In this document: positions 17,242 to 27,206 of the stretch, in pieces
Numbering within the stretch: position 1 is the first letter of the stretch
Layout: every line of letters starts with the position of its first letter
Source of the DNA: Georgenia yuyongxinii
GTDB lineage: Bacteria; Actinomycetota; Actinomycetes; Actinomycetales; Actinomycetaceae
NCBI RefSeq assembly: GCF_006352065.1
Contig: NZ_CP040915.1
Span: 3,038,001 to 3,102,000, forward strand
Length of the DNA stretch: 64,000 nt
Reading direction: 5' to 3'
The notes under the pieces: model-generated
The model's input: only the letters and a program-made list of their open reading frames with translations
Told to the model about the DNA's origin: nothing
The model's database searches: none
Made by a program: the position numbers and the translations under genes

Positions 17242-19104
17242 TCAGTCCACCCGGTTGGCGTATGCCGGGACCGTGAGGAACGTCGGGTACTCCTCGCCCA
17301 GCGCCACCTCCGTGAACAGCTCGGCGGCCTGGGTGATGCGGGCGCGGCGGCCGCCGTCCGCCCCCGTCTCGCCGAGCTCGCCGGGCCCGTCCGGCTCCCC
17401 CGCCTCACCCAGCAGGATCGCCGTCTCCTCACTCAGGATCTTCTCGACCAGCTCCCGGGTGACCGTCCGACCGTCCGCGAGCGCCGTGCCGTGGTGAATC
17501 CACTGCCACACCTGCGACCGCGAGATCTCCGCCGTCGCCGCGTCCTCCATGAGCCCGAAGATCCCGACGGCGCCGCGGCCTTCCAGCCATGCCTCGAGGT
17601 AGCGCAGGGCCACGGCGACGTTCGTGCGCAGCCCCTCGGCGGTGACGGCCCCCGGGGTGGCGGCGACGTCGAGCAGCTCGGCCGCGCCCACCCGCACGTC
17701 GTCGCGCTTGCGGCCCATCTGGTGCGGCATGAAGCCCAGGGTGGCGTCGAAGACGTCCGCCACCGCGCCCACCATGCCCGGGTGCGCCACCCACGAGCCG
17801 TCGAACCCGGCGGCGGCCTCGCGGGACTTGTCCTCGCGGACCTTGGCGAACACCACCGCGTCGCGCTCGGGGTCCTTGGAGGGGATGAACGCGGACATCC
17901 CGCCGATCGCGTGCGCGCCGCGTCGGTGGCAGGTGCGCACCAGCAGCTCGGTGTAGGCGCGCATGAACGGCACCGTCATGGTCACGTCCGCCCGGTCGGG
18001 CAGCACGAACTCGGGCCGGGTCCGGAAGTTCTTGATGACCGAGAAGATGTAGTCCCACCGGCCGGCGTTCAGTCCGGCGGAGTGCTCGCGCAGCTCGTAG
18101 AGGATCTCCTCCATCTCGAACGCCGCGGTGATGGTCTCGATCAGGACCGTCGCGCGGATCGCGCCGCGCTCGAGCCCTAGGTAGTCCTCGGCGAAGGCGA
18201 ACACGTCGTTCCACAGCCGCGCCTCGAGGTGGTTCTCGAGCTTGGCGAGGTAGAAGTACGGGCCCGCGCCGCGGCGCAGGAGCTCCTTGGCGTTGTGGAA
18301 GAAGTACAGCCCGAAGTCGACCAGCCCGCCCACCATGACCTGCCCGTCCACCCGCAGGTGCTTCTCGGTCAGGTGCCACCCGCGGGGGCGCACGACGATC
18401 GTGGCCAGCTCGCCGTCGCGCAGGGCGTACCGCTTGCCCGTGGGCCCGGTGAAGGTGATGTCGCGGCGGATCGCGTCGCGCAGGTTCACCTGCCCGTCGA
18501 CCACGTTGGCGAAGTGCGGGGTGTTGGCGTCCTCGAGGTCGGCCAGCCACACCTTCGCGCCGGAGTTCAGGGCGTTGATGGTCATCTTCCGCTCGGTGGG
18601 CCCGGTGATCTCCACGCGCCGGTCCTCCAGGCCCGGCGCCGGCGGCGGCACCTGCCAGGACGGGTCCCGGCGGATGTGCGCGGTCTCGGCCCGGAAGTCC
18701 AGGGTGGCGCCGTCGGCCAGGGCCCGACGGCGGCGCTGGCGTTCGGCGAGCAGGTCCGCCCGGCGGGGGGCGAACCGGGTGTGCAGCTCGGCGAGGAACT
18801 TCAGCGCCGCCGGCGTGAGGATCTCCGCGGCACCCGGCACCGCCGGACCGACCACCTCCACGGCCGGCGCGCCCCCTGCGCGCGCCGTGTGAAAGCGCCA
18901 ACCCCGAGGCGCCGAGATGTCATCTTCTCCGTGAGAAGTCATGACATGTCGCGGAGAAGATGACATCTCGCGGGCACTTTGCGCGGAGGCCGGCGACGGC
19001 GCGCTGGGGACGCTCGGTGCGACGACGTGCAGCGGGGACGCGGCGGCGGCGCGCCGGGGCGGGGCGACGGCGAGGCTGTGGGTGGTGGGTCCGGCGATGG
19101 TCAT
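17242..19104 (-). CDS. aceB: Malate synthase A, with N-terminal extension carrying a palindromic-element peptide
   Basis: Condenses glyoxylate with acetyl-CoA to malate in the glyoxylate shunt. The family core starts around residue 95 ([21 protein letters not shown]). The signature [22 protein letters not shown] is present, as are [15 protein letters not shown] and the late [10 protein letters not shown]. At 620 residues it is about 80 longer than usual (about 535). Residues 1-45 are Ala/Pro/Ser-rich and residues 46-64 ([19 protein letters not shown]) are encoded by the 58-bp palindrome. ATG 19104 has a well-placed GAGAGG, favouring translation through the element. An ATG inside the element or GTG 18862 are alternatives. 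A Gly/Glu-rich insert lies near the C-terminus. It follows isocitrate lyase after 28 bp. Confidence 0.93.
   Translation of the reverse strand: MTIAGPTTHSLAVAPPRRAAAASPLHVVAPSVPSAPSPASAQSAREMSSSPRHVMTSHGEDDISAPRGWRFHTARAGGAPAVEVVGPAVPGAAEILTPAALKFLAELHTRFAPRRADLLAERQRRRRALADGATLDFRAETAHIRRDPSWQVPPPAPGLEDRRVEITGPTERKMTINALNSGAKVWLADLEDANTPHFANVVDGQVNLRDAIRRDITFTGPTGKRYALRDGELATIVVRPRGWHLTEKHLRVDGQVMVGGLVDFGLYFFHNAKELLRRGAGPYFYLAKLENHLEARLWNDVFAFAEDYLGLERGAIRATVLIETITAAFEMEEILYELREHSAGLNAGRWDYIFSVIKNFRTRPEFVLPDRADVTMTVPFMRAYTELLVRTCHRRGAHAIGGMSAFIPSKDPERDAVVFAKVREDKSREAAAGFDGSWVAHPGMVGAVADVFDATLGFMPHQMGRKRDDVRVGAAELLDVAATPGAVTAEGLRTNVAVALRYLEAWLEGRGAVGIFGLMEDAATAEISRSQVWQWIHHGTALADGRTVTRELVEKILSEETAILLGEAGEPDGPGELGETGADGGRRARITQAAELFTEVALGEEYPTFLTVPAYANRVD
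18913..18970. repeat. 58-bp palindromic element inside malate synthase gene (copy 2)
   Basis: Same length and layout as copy 1. The left arm CGAGATGTCATCTTCTCCG is repeated inverted at the right end (...TGACATCTCG to 18970), with a few inner mismatches. On the minus strand it adds codons 46-64 in frame with no stop. In the other two frames the element contains TGA stops, so only this phase is compatible with an uninterrupted gene. Confidence 0.93.
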
Positions 19105-19132
19105 GGCCGTGTCCTCTCTTGGCGCTGCTCGT

Positions 19133-20506
<1,374 letters not shown>

Positions 20507-20645
20507 GTCGTTGGCTCCTCGTTCTGCGAACACCCCGGCAGGTGCGGGGTGAAATTGGCTGTGAGTACACAGTGGGGGCGTGACGGGGTTCACATCTATC
20601 GCTACTTTGGGTGAAGTTCTTTCGTTCTTCACCGAGGGAGAAGAA
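20507..20645. promoter_or_regulatory. Divergent aceA / ramB-like control region with inverted repeats
   Basis: Three dyads are visible in 139 bp: CACCCCG-N7-CGGGGTG (20531-20551), CTGTG-N4-CACAG (20559-20572), and GGTGAAG-N10-CTTCACC (20610-20633). In corynebacteria RamB binds in the aceA promoter at an AAAGTTTGCAAA-like motif. I do not find an exact match, though the ACTTTGGGTGAAG stretch is somewhat similar. These dyads are candidate autoregulatory and aceA operators. Confidence 0.45.
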
Positions 20646-22196
20646 GTGCGCCCTGCAGTCTCATCGCCGACGGCGGAGCCTCCCGGCGGGGTCGGCTCGC
20701 CCGACCCGGCCACGCCCGCCGCCACTCCTACCGGCCTGTCCCCCGCCACCCCGGCCGAGACGCCCGAACCCGACGTCGACCTCGCCACCCTCGGCGCCCG
20801 CATCCGGCACGCCCGCCAGGCCAGCGGTCTCACGCTCGCGGCCCTGGCCCGCCAGGTGGACCGGGCGCCGTCGCTCCTGTCCCAGATCGAGAACGGCCGC
20901 AAGGAGCCGCGGCTGGCGCTGCTGGGCGCCATCGCCCGCGCGCTCGGGGTGAGCGTGGCGGACCTGATGCGCGCCGAGCCGCCGTCGCGTCGCGCGGCAC
21001 TGGAGATCGCGCTGGCCCAGGCGCAGACGCGGCCGCAGTACGCCGGGCTCGGGCTGCCCGAGGTGCGGCCCAGCGCGAAGCTGCCAACCGAGGCGCTCGA
21101 GGCGCTCGTGGGCCTGCACGCCGAGGTAGGCCGGCTGGCGTCCGTGCGCTCGGCCACCCCGGAAGAGGCCCGCCGCGCCAACGCGGCACTACGCCAGCGG
21201 ATGCGGTCGCGGAACAACTACTTCGCCGAGATCGAGCGGCTCGCCTCGAAGATCTCCACGGCCATCGGCCACGGCGCCGGGCCGCTGACCGAGCGCGGCG
21301 TGAACGACGTGACGGCGCACCTGGGCTTCACCCTGCACCGCGTCGCGGACCTCCCGCGGGCCACCCGCTCCGTGACCGACCTGCGCCACCGGCGCATCTT
21401 CTTGCCGGTGGCGTCCAACGGCGGGCACGACCCCCGCCACATCGTTCTGCAGACCCTCGGCCACTTCGCCCTGGGCCACGAGGACCCGCGCGGGTACGCC
21501 GACTTCCTGCGCCAGCGGGTCGAGGCCAACTACTTCGCCGCCGCGCTGCTCATGCCGGAGAAGCCGGCGGTGCAGTTCCTCAAGGGCGCCAAGGCCGCCA
21601 AGGCGCTGGCGATCGACGACCTGCGTGACGTCTTCGCCGTCTCCTACGAGACCGCCGCGCACCGCTTCACCAACCTGGCCACCGAGCACCTGGACCTGCC
21701 GGTGCACTTCATGCGGGTGGGCGAGGACGGGGTCATCTACAAGGCCTATGAGAACGACGACGTCACGTTCCCCACCGACGTCACCGGCGCCATCGAGGGG
21801 CAGATGGTGTGCCGCTACTGGGCGTCCCGAGCGGTGTTCCACAACCCCGACCGCTACTCCACGCACTACCAGTACACCGACATGGGGCGCGGCACGTACT
21901 GGTGCACCACCCACGTCGAGCGCACCGGGTCCGGGGACTTCGCCATCGACGTGGGGGTGCCGTTCGCGCACGTGAAGTGGTTCCAGGGCCGGGAGACCTC
22001 GGTACGGGCGACGTCGTCGTGCCCGGACCCGGCGTGCTGCCGCCGTCCCCCGGAGGAGCTGGCCGCCCGGTGGGGCGCGCACGCCTGGCCCAGCGCCCGC
22101 GCGCACTCGCACCTGCTGGCCGCCATCCCGCCGGGCACCTTTCCAGGCGTGGACGACACCGAGGTCTACGAGTTCCTCGACCGGCACGCCACATGA
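20646..22196 (+). CDS. ramB: RamB-like short-chain fatty acyl transcriptional regulator (XRE + ScfR)
   Basis: 516 residues. After a 45-residue Pro-rich lead comes an XRE helix-turn-helix (~45-110: [43 protein letters not shown]), a middle IrrE/DUF955-like region with HFALGH replacing the usual HExGH zinc motif, and the C-terminal ScfR/DUF2083 domain ([11 protein letters not shown]..., [11 protein letters not shown]). This order is that of RamB, regulator of acetate and glyoxylate-shunt genes in corynebacteria and mycobacteria. GTG 20646 is preceded by GAGGGAG and preferred to an upstream in-frame ATG. Divergence from aceA supports the assignment. Confidence 0.88.
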   Translation: MRPAVSSPTAEPPGGVGSPDPATPAATPTGLSPATPAETPEPDVDLATLGARIRHARQASGLTLAALARQVDRAPSLLSQIENGRKEPRLALLGAIARALGVSVADLMRAEPPSRRAALEIALAQAQTRPQYAGLGLPEVRPSAKLPTEALEALVGLHAEVGRLASVRSATPEEARRANAALRQRMRSRNNYFAEIERLASKISTAIGHGAGPLTERGVNDVTAHLGFTLHRVADLPRATRSVTDLRHRRIFLPVASNGGHDPRHIVLQTLGHFALGHEDPRGYADFLRQRVEANYFAAALLMPEKPAVQFLKGAKAAKALAIDDLRDVFAVSYETAAHRFTNLATEHLDLPVHFMRVGEDGVIYKAYENDDVTFPTDVTGAIEGQMVCRYWASRAVFHNPDRYSTHYQYTDMGRGTYWCTTHVERTGSGDFAIDVGVPFAHVKWFQGRETSVRATSSCPDPACCRRPPEELAARWGAHAWPSARAHSHLLAAIPPGTFPGVDDTEVYEFLDRHAT

Positions 22197-22225
22197 CTCG
22201 CCGGGCAGTCAGCGCGGCAGGCCTC

Positions 22226-22309
22226 TGACATCTCGGGGTGATCGGGTGACATCTCGAGGTGATCGGGTGACATCTCGAGGTGATCGCCTGACATCTCGAG
22301 GTGATCGGA
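22226..22309. repeat. Four tandem 21-bp repeats with TGACATCTCG core
   Basis: Units at 22226, 22247, 22268 and 22289, each TGACATCTCGAGGTGATCG plus two variable bases (the first has GG for AG). They lie between the convergent ramB-like and murQ genes. The first ten bases of every unit equal the outer end of the 58-bp palindrome. A protein recognising TGACATCTCG could bind both repeat types (inference). Confidence 0.95.
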
Positions 22310-22316
22310 CTTGCAG

Positions 22317-23288
22317 CTAGGCGCCGGTGCGGTGGGCCACGCCCGGCGCGCCGCCGTTCTGCTCGATCGCCACGCGGAGGATGCCGCCGGCGCGGTCGAG
22401 GGCGGTCTGGGTCTGGGCGGGAGCGAGCCCGGTGAGCAGGACGAGGATGGCCCGTTTGACCGAGCCGTCCACGCCGGTCAGCGCCGCGGCCGCCTCCCCG
22501 GCCCCCACCCCGGTGGCGCCCATGACGGTGCGCACCGACCGCGCCTGGAGCTTCTCGTTGGTCGCCTGCAGGTCGACCATGATCCCGTGGTAGGTCTTGC
22601 CCAGGCGCACCATGCTGAGGGTGCTGAGCATGTTCAGGACGAGCTTTTGCGCCGTGCCGGACTTCAGCCGGGTCGATCCCGCCACGATCTCCGGGCCGAC
22701 GACGACCTCGATCGGGACATCGGCCAACGCCGCGATCGCGGAGCCCGCGTTCTGCGAGATGGCGACGGTCAGGGCCCCGACCGAGCGGGCGTGGTCGAGA
22801 CCGCCGACCACGTACGGGGTGCGGCCGGAGGCGGAGATGCCGACGACGACGTCCCGGTCGGTCAGCCCGAGCCCAGCGAGCTCGGCGGCGGCCGCATCCT
22901 GGTCGTCCTCGGAGTTCTCGATCGCCCGGTGGATGGCGTCCGGCCCTCCCGCGATCAGCCCGACCACCAGTCCCGGGTCCGTGCCGAACGTGGGGGGGCA
23001 CTCGCTGGCGTCGAGGACGCCGATACGGCCGGCGGTGCCCGCTCCGACGTAGATCAGCCGGCCGCCGCGCCGCATCCGCTCGACGATGCCGTCCACGGCC
23101 GCGGCGATGGCCGGCGCCTGCGCGCAGACGGCTGGCGGGACCTTGGCGTCCTCGGCGTTCATCTCCCGCACGAGCTCGATGGTGCTGAGCGTGTCGAGGT
23201 CGGCACCGGTGGTGCTGACCTCTTCCGTGGTCAGCGAGGAGAGCTCGTCCAGCAGCTGGTCGAGGCGGGCGGGGTCGTCACTGAGCAC
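22317..23288 (-). CDS. murQ: N-acetylmuramic acid 6-phosphate etherase
   Basis: Cleaves the lactyl ether of MurNAc-6-phosphate, giving GlcNAc-6-phosphate and D-lactate. 323 residues with SIS-fold sugar-phosphate motifs: IYVGAGTAGRIGVLDASECPPTFG (~70-93), VGISASGRTPYV, SGTAQKLVLNMLST and GKTYHGIMVDLQATNEKL, all typical of MurQ. GTG 23288 lies within the end of the kinase gene (11-bp overlap) with GAGAGG upstream. The in-frame ATG at 23342 is less likely. It is the second gene of a kinase-murQ operon divergent from murR. Confidence 0.95.
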   Translation of the reverse strand: MLSDDPARLDQLLDELSSLTTEEVSTTGADLDTLSTIELVREMNAEDAKVPPAVCAQAPAIAAAVDGIVERMRRGGRLIYVGAGTAGRIGVLDASECPPTFGTDPGLVVGLIAGGPDAIHRAIENSEDDQDAAAAELAGLGLTDRDVVVGISASGRTPYVVGGLDHARSVGALTVAISQNAGSAIAALADVPIEVVVGPEIVAGSTRLKSGTAQKLVLNMLSTLSMVRLGKTYHGIMVDLQATNEKLQARSVRTVMGATGVGAGEAAAALTGVDGSVKRAILVLLTGLAPAQTQTALDRAGGILRVAIEQNGGAPGVAHRTGA

Positions 23289-24210
23289 GGTGGATGTACC
23301 TCTCGTGGGGCAGATCGCGTCGAAGGGCGACGGCGCGCGCACCGTCGAGAGCTGTGCCGGCCGGGTCGGTCGGGGTCAGGCCCCGCTCGCGCAGCGCGGC
23401 GGCCAGGCGCGCCGCGAACCAGGGCGACTGGGTGAGGCCGCCGAGCACGCAGACGTGCCCGGCGGGGTCGGTGGGATCGACGGCCGCCAGGGCGGCGTCG
23501 GCCAGGTGGGCCACCGCACGCTCGGCGATGGCCAGGGCGACGGCGTCGCCCGCCTCGGCGCGGCGCAGCACTGCGGGGGCGAACCGGGCGAGCTCCTGCC
23601 CGGGGTTGGACGACGCCGAGACCCAGCGCGCGGGGTCGCTCTCGGGGGCGATGACCGCGGGCAGGTCCTCGCTCAGGGACGTGACCGGGCGCAGCCCGCT
23701 CTCAGCACCCAGGACCGCACGGATGCCCTCGCGCCCTAGCCAGGAGCCACCGCCGAGGTCACCGAGCTGGGGGCCCCAGCCGTCGACGCGCCGCAGGGTG
23801 CCGTCCGGGGACAGGCCGAGTGCGACAGCGCCGGTGCCGGCGACCAGGGTGACGCCGGCCGCGCCACCCAGCGCGCCGACGTGCGCGGTGATGGCGTCGG
23901 AGGTGACTGCGACGGGCAGGTGAAGGCGTGCGACGAGGGCTTCGGCGATCTCCCCGGCGGCGGCCGGGTCCGTCAAGGTGCCGGCGGCTCCAACGCCGAC
24001 GGCGACGGGTGACTGTCCGTCCGGCAACCTGAGCTGGTCGACGAGGTCCGCGACGATGCCGGCGATCTCTGCTGGCCCGCCGTGGCTGGCAGCCCCGGCA
24101 GCGCCGGCGCGCTCGGCGGAGGCGACCGTCCCGTCGGCCGTGAGCGCGGCGAGGCGGCACCGCGTCTTGCCGAGGTCGATACACAGCGTCAGCCGGGTGT
24201 CCTGCACCAT
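23278..24210 (-). CDS. BadF/BcrA-family amino-sugar kinase, MurK-like
   Basis: A 310-residue ASKHA-fold kinase with phosphate motif 1 CIDLGKTRCRLAAL (7-20), an adenosine region VTLVAGTGAVALGL and WGPQLGDLGGGSWLGREGIRAVLGA. The family contains GlcNAc kinases and the clostridial MurK that phosphorylates MurNAc and GlcNAc. Because murQ overlaps it, the likely job is to produce MurNAc-6-phosphate for the etherase, possibly also GlcNAc-6-phosphate. Sequence alone does not separate these substrates. It is first in its operon, read from the divergent promoter at 24248-24276. Confidence 0.85.
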   Translation of the reverse strand: MVQDTRLTLCIDLGKTRCRLAALTADGTVASAERAGAAGAASHGGPAEIAGIVADLVDQLRLPDGQSPVAVGVGAAGTLTDPAAAGEIAEALVARLHLPVAVTSDAITAHVGALGGAAGVTLVAGTGAVALGLSPDGTLRRVDGWGPQLGDLGGGSWLGREGIRAVLGAESGLRPVTSLSEDLPAVIAPESDPARWVSASSNPGQELARFAPAVLRRAEAGDAVALAIAERAVAHLADAALAAVDPTDPAGHVCVLGGLTQSPWFAARLAAALRERGLTPTDPAGTALDGARAVALRRDLPHERYIHRAQ

Positions 24211-24247
24211 CGCCGCACCTCCTCGCTAGCCCAGGGCTGATGTAAAG

Positions 24248-24276
24248 CGTATACGTCGAACGGCGCTTCGCTGTAA
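24248..24276 (-). promoter_or_regulatory. Candidate promoter of the murK-murQ operon
   Basis: On the minus strand TTACAG (24276-24271), a 17-bp spacer and TATACG (24253-24248) form a reasonable sigma-70-type promoter, about 40 bp before the kinase ATG. It sits in the AT-richer centre of the 125-bp gap to murR. An operator for the RpiR-type protein is expected to overlap it. Confidence 0.5.
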
Positions 24277-24335
24277 CCTATTTTCAGCACAGGGTCGCGC
24301 ATACTGCAAGCACCCACCGCTCGAGAGAGGTTCAC

Positions 24336-25196
24336 GTGAGCGTCCAGTCGACCATCGAGGCCGCCACGGGGTCTCTGTCCCCCTCGCTGCTGCGCATCGC
24401 CAACGAGATCCGGGAGAACCCGGCCATCGTGCTCGACAGCACCATCAACGAGCTCGCGGAGGCGTGCGGCACTTCGGTGGCGTCCGTCGTGCGTTTCTGC
24501 CGCGCGATCGGACTGAACGGCTACACCCAGCTGCGCATGATGCTGGCCACCGAGCTGGGCAAGGAGTCGGCCCAGTTCGGCGGTTCGACGAGCTACGGCT
24601 CGGACATCACCAAGGGCGAGTCGATGCGCGAGATGGCGCAGAAGATCGCCTCGCTCGAGATACTGGCGATCGAGGAGACGATCAACTACCTCGACTACGC
24701 CAGCCTCGAACAGGCGGTGGACGCGCTCGACAACGCCGAGCGGATCCTCCTCTACGGCATCGGCGCCAGCCAGGTCGTCGCGGAGGACCTCCAACGCAAG
24801 CTCTTCCGCATCGGCCGCAACGCCTTCGCTCCCACCGACCCCCACGAGGCCTGGGCCGCTGCCGCACTGCCGGTCACCGGGGTGGTCGCCGTCGGGTTCT
24901 CCCACCTGGGCGAGACGCACGAGACGCTCGACTTCCTCCGTCGCGCACGCGACAACGGCGCCCGGACCATCGGCGTGACGGGGGCCAAGGGCTCGACCCT
25001 GAGCAAGCTCGTCGACCACGCCCTGTTCACCGAGGTCCGCGAGACCAAGTTCCGCGCCGGCGCCATGGTCAGCCGGATCGCCCAGCTCGCCGTCGTGGAC
25101 TGCATCTTCGCCGGCGTCGCGCAGCGTCGCTACGACTTCACAGTCGAGGCACTGCGGCGCACGCGCGAGGTGACCCAGAGCGCGCGGGGCAGCTGA
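24336..25196 (+). CDS. MurR/RpiR-family transcriptional regulator
   Basis: 286 residues. The N-terminal HTH_6 domain (1-75) has LSPSLLRIANEIRENPAIVLDSTINELAEACGTSVASVVRFCRAIGLNGYTQLR. The C-terminal SIS domain (~125-260) has ERILLYGIGASQVVAEDLQRKLFRIGR and VAVGFSHLGETHETL. MurR proteins sense MurNAc-6-phosphate or related sugar phosphates through the SIS domain and repress MurNAc genes. GAGAGAGG precedes GTG 24336. Position between the murK-murQ operon and the import/deacetylase genes makes it the local regulator. Confidence 0.93.
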   Translation: MSVQSTIEAATGSLSPSLLRIANEIRENPAIVLDSTINELAEACGTSVASVVRFCRAIGLNGYTQLRMMLATELGKESAQFGGSTSYGSDITKGESMREMAQKIASLEILAIEETINYLDYASLEQAVDALDNAERILLYGIGASQVVAEDLQRKLFRIGRNAFAPTDPHEAWAAAALPVTGVVAVGFSHLGETHETLDFLRRARDNGARTIGVTGAKGSTLSKLVDHALFTEVRETKFRAGAMVSRIAQLAVVDCIFAGVAQRRYDFTVEALRRTREVTQSARGS

Positions 25197-25350
25197 GCCC
25201 ACACCCGGGCACCAACGGACTTCCCCTCCACCGACAACCGGGCGCCTGCTCCATCGGGACCTCAGCGGCATAGCCCCCCACGTCGCCGGCCCGTCACGAA
25301 GTCACGATTCTGTAAATCAACTCCGCCGCCACACGCGCCGGTGAAAAAAC

Positions 25351-25379
25351 TTGCCAACGTGGGCCCGATGTGATTACTG
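25351..25379 (+). promoter_or_regulatory. Candidate promoter of the GNAT-PIG-L-importer operon
   Basis: TTGCCA (25351-25356), a 17-bp spacer and TTACTG (25374-25379) stand 54 bp before GTG 25434, in a 237-bp gap. The upstream part (25295-25350) is locally AT-rich (TTCTGTAAATCAACTCC, GTGAAAAAAC) and may hold the MurR operator. CTGTAA occurs in this gap and in the murK-murR gap, but one short shared word is weak evidence. Confidence 0.4.
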
Positions 25380-25433
25380 TCGAGCACGAGCAGGGCGACA
25401 AGGCCGCCGCCCGCACCGTTGAGAGGAACGCGA

Positions 25434-26405
25434 GTGCCCACGACCGATCTCACCGTCGCTCTCCGGACCTTCGCGCCCGGGGACGGCCGGGCCCTCGCCG
25501 AGGCGTGGACCGAGGCGGCGCCGCAGGACGCCATGACCGAGCGCCGGCTGCGCGACCTGGTGCTGCTCGACCGCAACTTCGACGCCGACGGCCTCTTCGT
25601 CGCCGAGCAGGACGGTCGCGTCGTCGGCTCCGCCTACGCGGTGCGCCGCCGGGTCGCGCACGACCGCGACGACCTGGAGCCCGGCACCGGCTGGATCCCG
25701 TACTTCTTCGTCGCGCCCGCCGCCCGCGGCAACGGGCTCGGACGCAGGCTCGTCGAGGCCGCGATGAGCTGGCTGAGGGCGCAGGGCGCCCGGGAGGTGT
25801 TCTTCTCGAACTACACCCCGAACTACGTCCTGCCCGGCCTTGACGCCGCCCGCTACCCCGCGGCCGCCCGGCTGCTGGCCTCACTCGGGTTCTCCGAGGT
25901 CGAGCACCCCAGCGCCATGGACCGTTCGCTCATCGGCTACCAGATCCCCGCGGACGTCCGGGAGCGGGTCACCCGGCTGCGCGCCGAGGGCTGGTACTTC
26001 GGATCGCCCACCGGGGACGACCTCGTGCCGCTGATCCGCATCGCCGGCGAGGCGTTCAACTCCGACTGGGCCCGGGCTATCCGCGAGGGGGTGCTCAGCG
26101 GGATGCCGCTGGAGCGGATCCTCGTCGCCAAGGACCCCGCGGGGGTGCTACTCGGCTGGGCGATGCACGGCACGTACGAGGCGGTCATCGAGCGTTTCGG
26201 ACCCTTCGGGGTGCTCCCCGAGAGTCGAGGCACCGGCCTGGGCAAAGTGCTGCTGCACCTGACCCTGGAGCGGATGACCGCACTCGGCGCACACAGCGCC
26301 TGGTTCCTGTGGGCCGACGAGGGCTCCACCGCCTCCAAGCTCTATGAGCGCACCGGCTTCGCGCCGACCCGTACCTTCTCCATCCTGCGCGCCCCGCTGG
26401 GCTGA
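25434..26405 (+). CDS. Tandem GNAT-domain N-acetyltransferase
   Basis: 323 residues with two GNAT folds. Domain 1 (~5-150) carries the acetyl-CoA loop FFVAPAARGNGLGRRLVEAA. Domain 2 (~190-320) carries PESRGTGLGKVLLHLTLERM. GAGAGG seven bases before GTG 25434 fixes the start. It is the first gene of the rightward operon that continues into a PIG-L deacetylase and an ABC sugar importer. A role in acetylating an amino sugar or peptide derived from peptidoglycan is suggested only by position. Confidence 0.85.
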   Translation: MPTTDLTVALRTFAPGDGRALAEAWTEAAPQDAMTERRLRDLVLLDRNFDADGLFVAEQDGRVVGSAYAVRRRVAHDRDDLEPGTGWIPYFFVAPAARGNGLGRRLVEAAMSWLRAQGAREVFFSNYTPNYVLPGLDAARYPAAARLLASLGFSEVEHPSAMDRSLIGYQIPADVRERVTRLRAEGWYFGSPTGDDLVPLIRIAGEAFNSDWARAIREGVLSGMPLERILVAKDPAGVLLGWAMHGTYEAVIERFGPFGVLPESRGTGLGKVLLHLTLERMTALGAHSAWFLWADEGSTASKLYERTGFAPTRTFSILRAPLG

Positions 26406-26470
26406 AAGCGCACCACTCGACGCGACCACAAGCCCGTCCGGCCCGGCCGGAGGCCGTAGAAAGGACCACC

Positions 26471-27163
26471 ATGACAAAGACGGTCATCGCCGTCGGCGGC
26501 CACATCGGGGACATGGAGCTCACCGCCGGCCCCACGCTGGCCAAGGTGGTGCTCGAGGGCGGCCGCGCCATCATCGTGGACTGCACCTACGGCGAGCGCG
26601 GCCACCCGCGCCTGGCCCCCAGCGTCTACAAGGAGCAGAAACTGCACGAGGCGACGTTCTTCGCCGAGAAGATCGGGGCGGAGCTGGTCACCCTCGACTA
26701 CTCCGACGGGTTCCTGCCCGATGACGAGGCCGTCGCGGAACAGGTCGCCGAGGTCATCCGCGGCGCCAAGCCGGACATCCTCATCACCCACTGGATCCGC
26801 AGCATGCACCGCGACCACGAGCGTGCCGCTCAGGCCGCGCTGCGCGGTGCCTTTCTCGCCTCCATCCCCATCGAGGAGCTCGACGCCGAGCGCCACTCCG
26901 TGCCGACGATCCTCCACGCCGAGAACTGGGAGGACATGGACGGCTTCGAGGCCGACACGTTCTTCGCCATCCCCGAGGAGGCGTACGCCCGGTGGCGAGA
27001 GGGCATCCAGGAACACGCCTTCGCACGCGGGGAGACCTACGGCTTCCGCTTCATCGACTACTACTCGGCCCTCATGGAAGTGAAGGGCTGCCTGGTCGGG
27101 GAGAAGCGGGCCGCCGCGTTCAAGACCGCCGGCAACGAGAAGTTCGCCCTCGCCGGGCCGTGA
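26471..27163 (+). CDS. PIG-L/LmbE-family deacetylase, variant GHIGDME motif
   Basis: 230 residues. PIG-L enzymes are zinc N-deacetylases acting on GlcNAc-type substrates. The first zinc motif (usually AHPDDE) appears here as GGHIGDMEL (8-16), keeping the His and the second Asp/Glu. The second zinc site HRDHERAAQAA keeps both His. The rest follows the family (DCTYGERGHPRLAP, THWIRSMHRDH). It belongs to the GHIGDxE subfamily often beside sugar ABC importers. In this cluster it might deacetylate GlcNAc or a murein fragment (inference). Confidence 0.85.
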   Translation: MTKTVIAVGGHIGDMELTAGPTLAKVVLEGGRAIIVDCTYGERGHPRLAPSVYKEQKLHEATFFAEKIGAELVTLDYSDGFLPDDEAVAEQVAEVIRGAKPDILITHWIRSMHRDHERAAQAALRGAFLASIPIEELDAERHSVPTILHAENWEDMDGFEADTFFAIPEEAYARWREGIQEHAFARGETYGFRFIDYYSALMEVKGCLVGEKRAAAFKTAGNEKFALAGP

Positions 27164-27206
27164 CCGTCCTACCCACACCGACCCCCGATCCACAAGGAGC
27201 ATCCTG

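Noticed and set aside
22226-22309. Replication-origin or plasmid iterons
   Set aside because: The array lies between convergent metabolic genes with no rep, par or dnaA gene and no AT-rich unwinding region.
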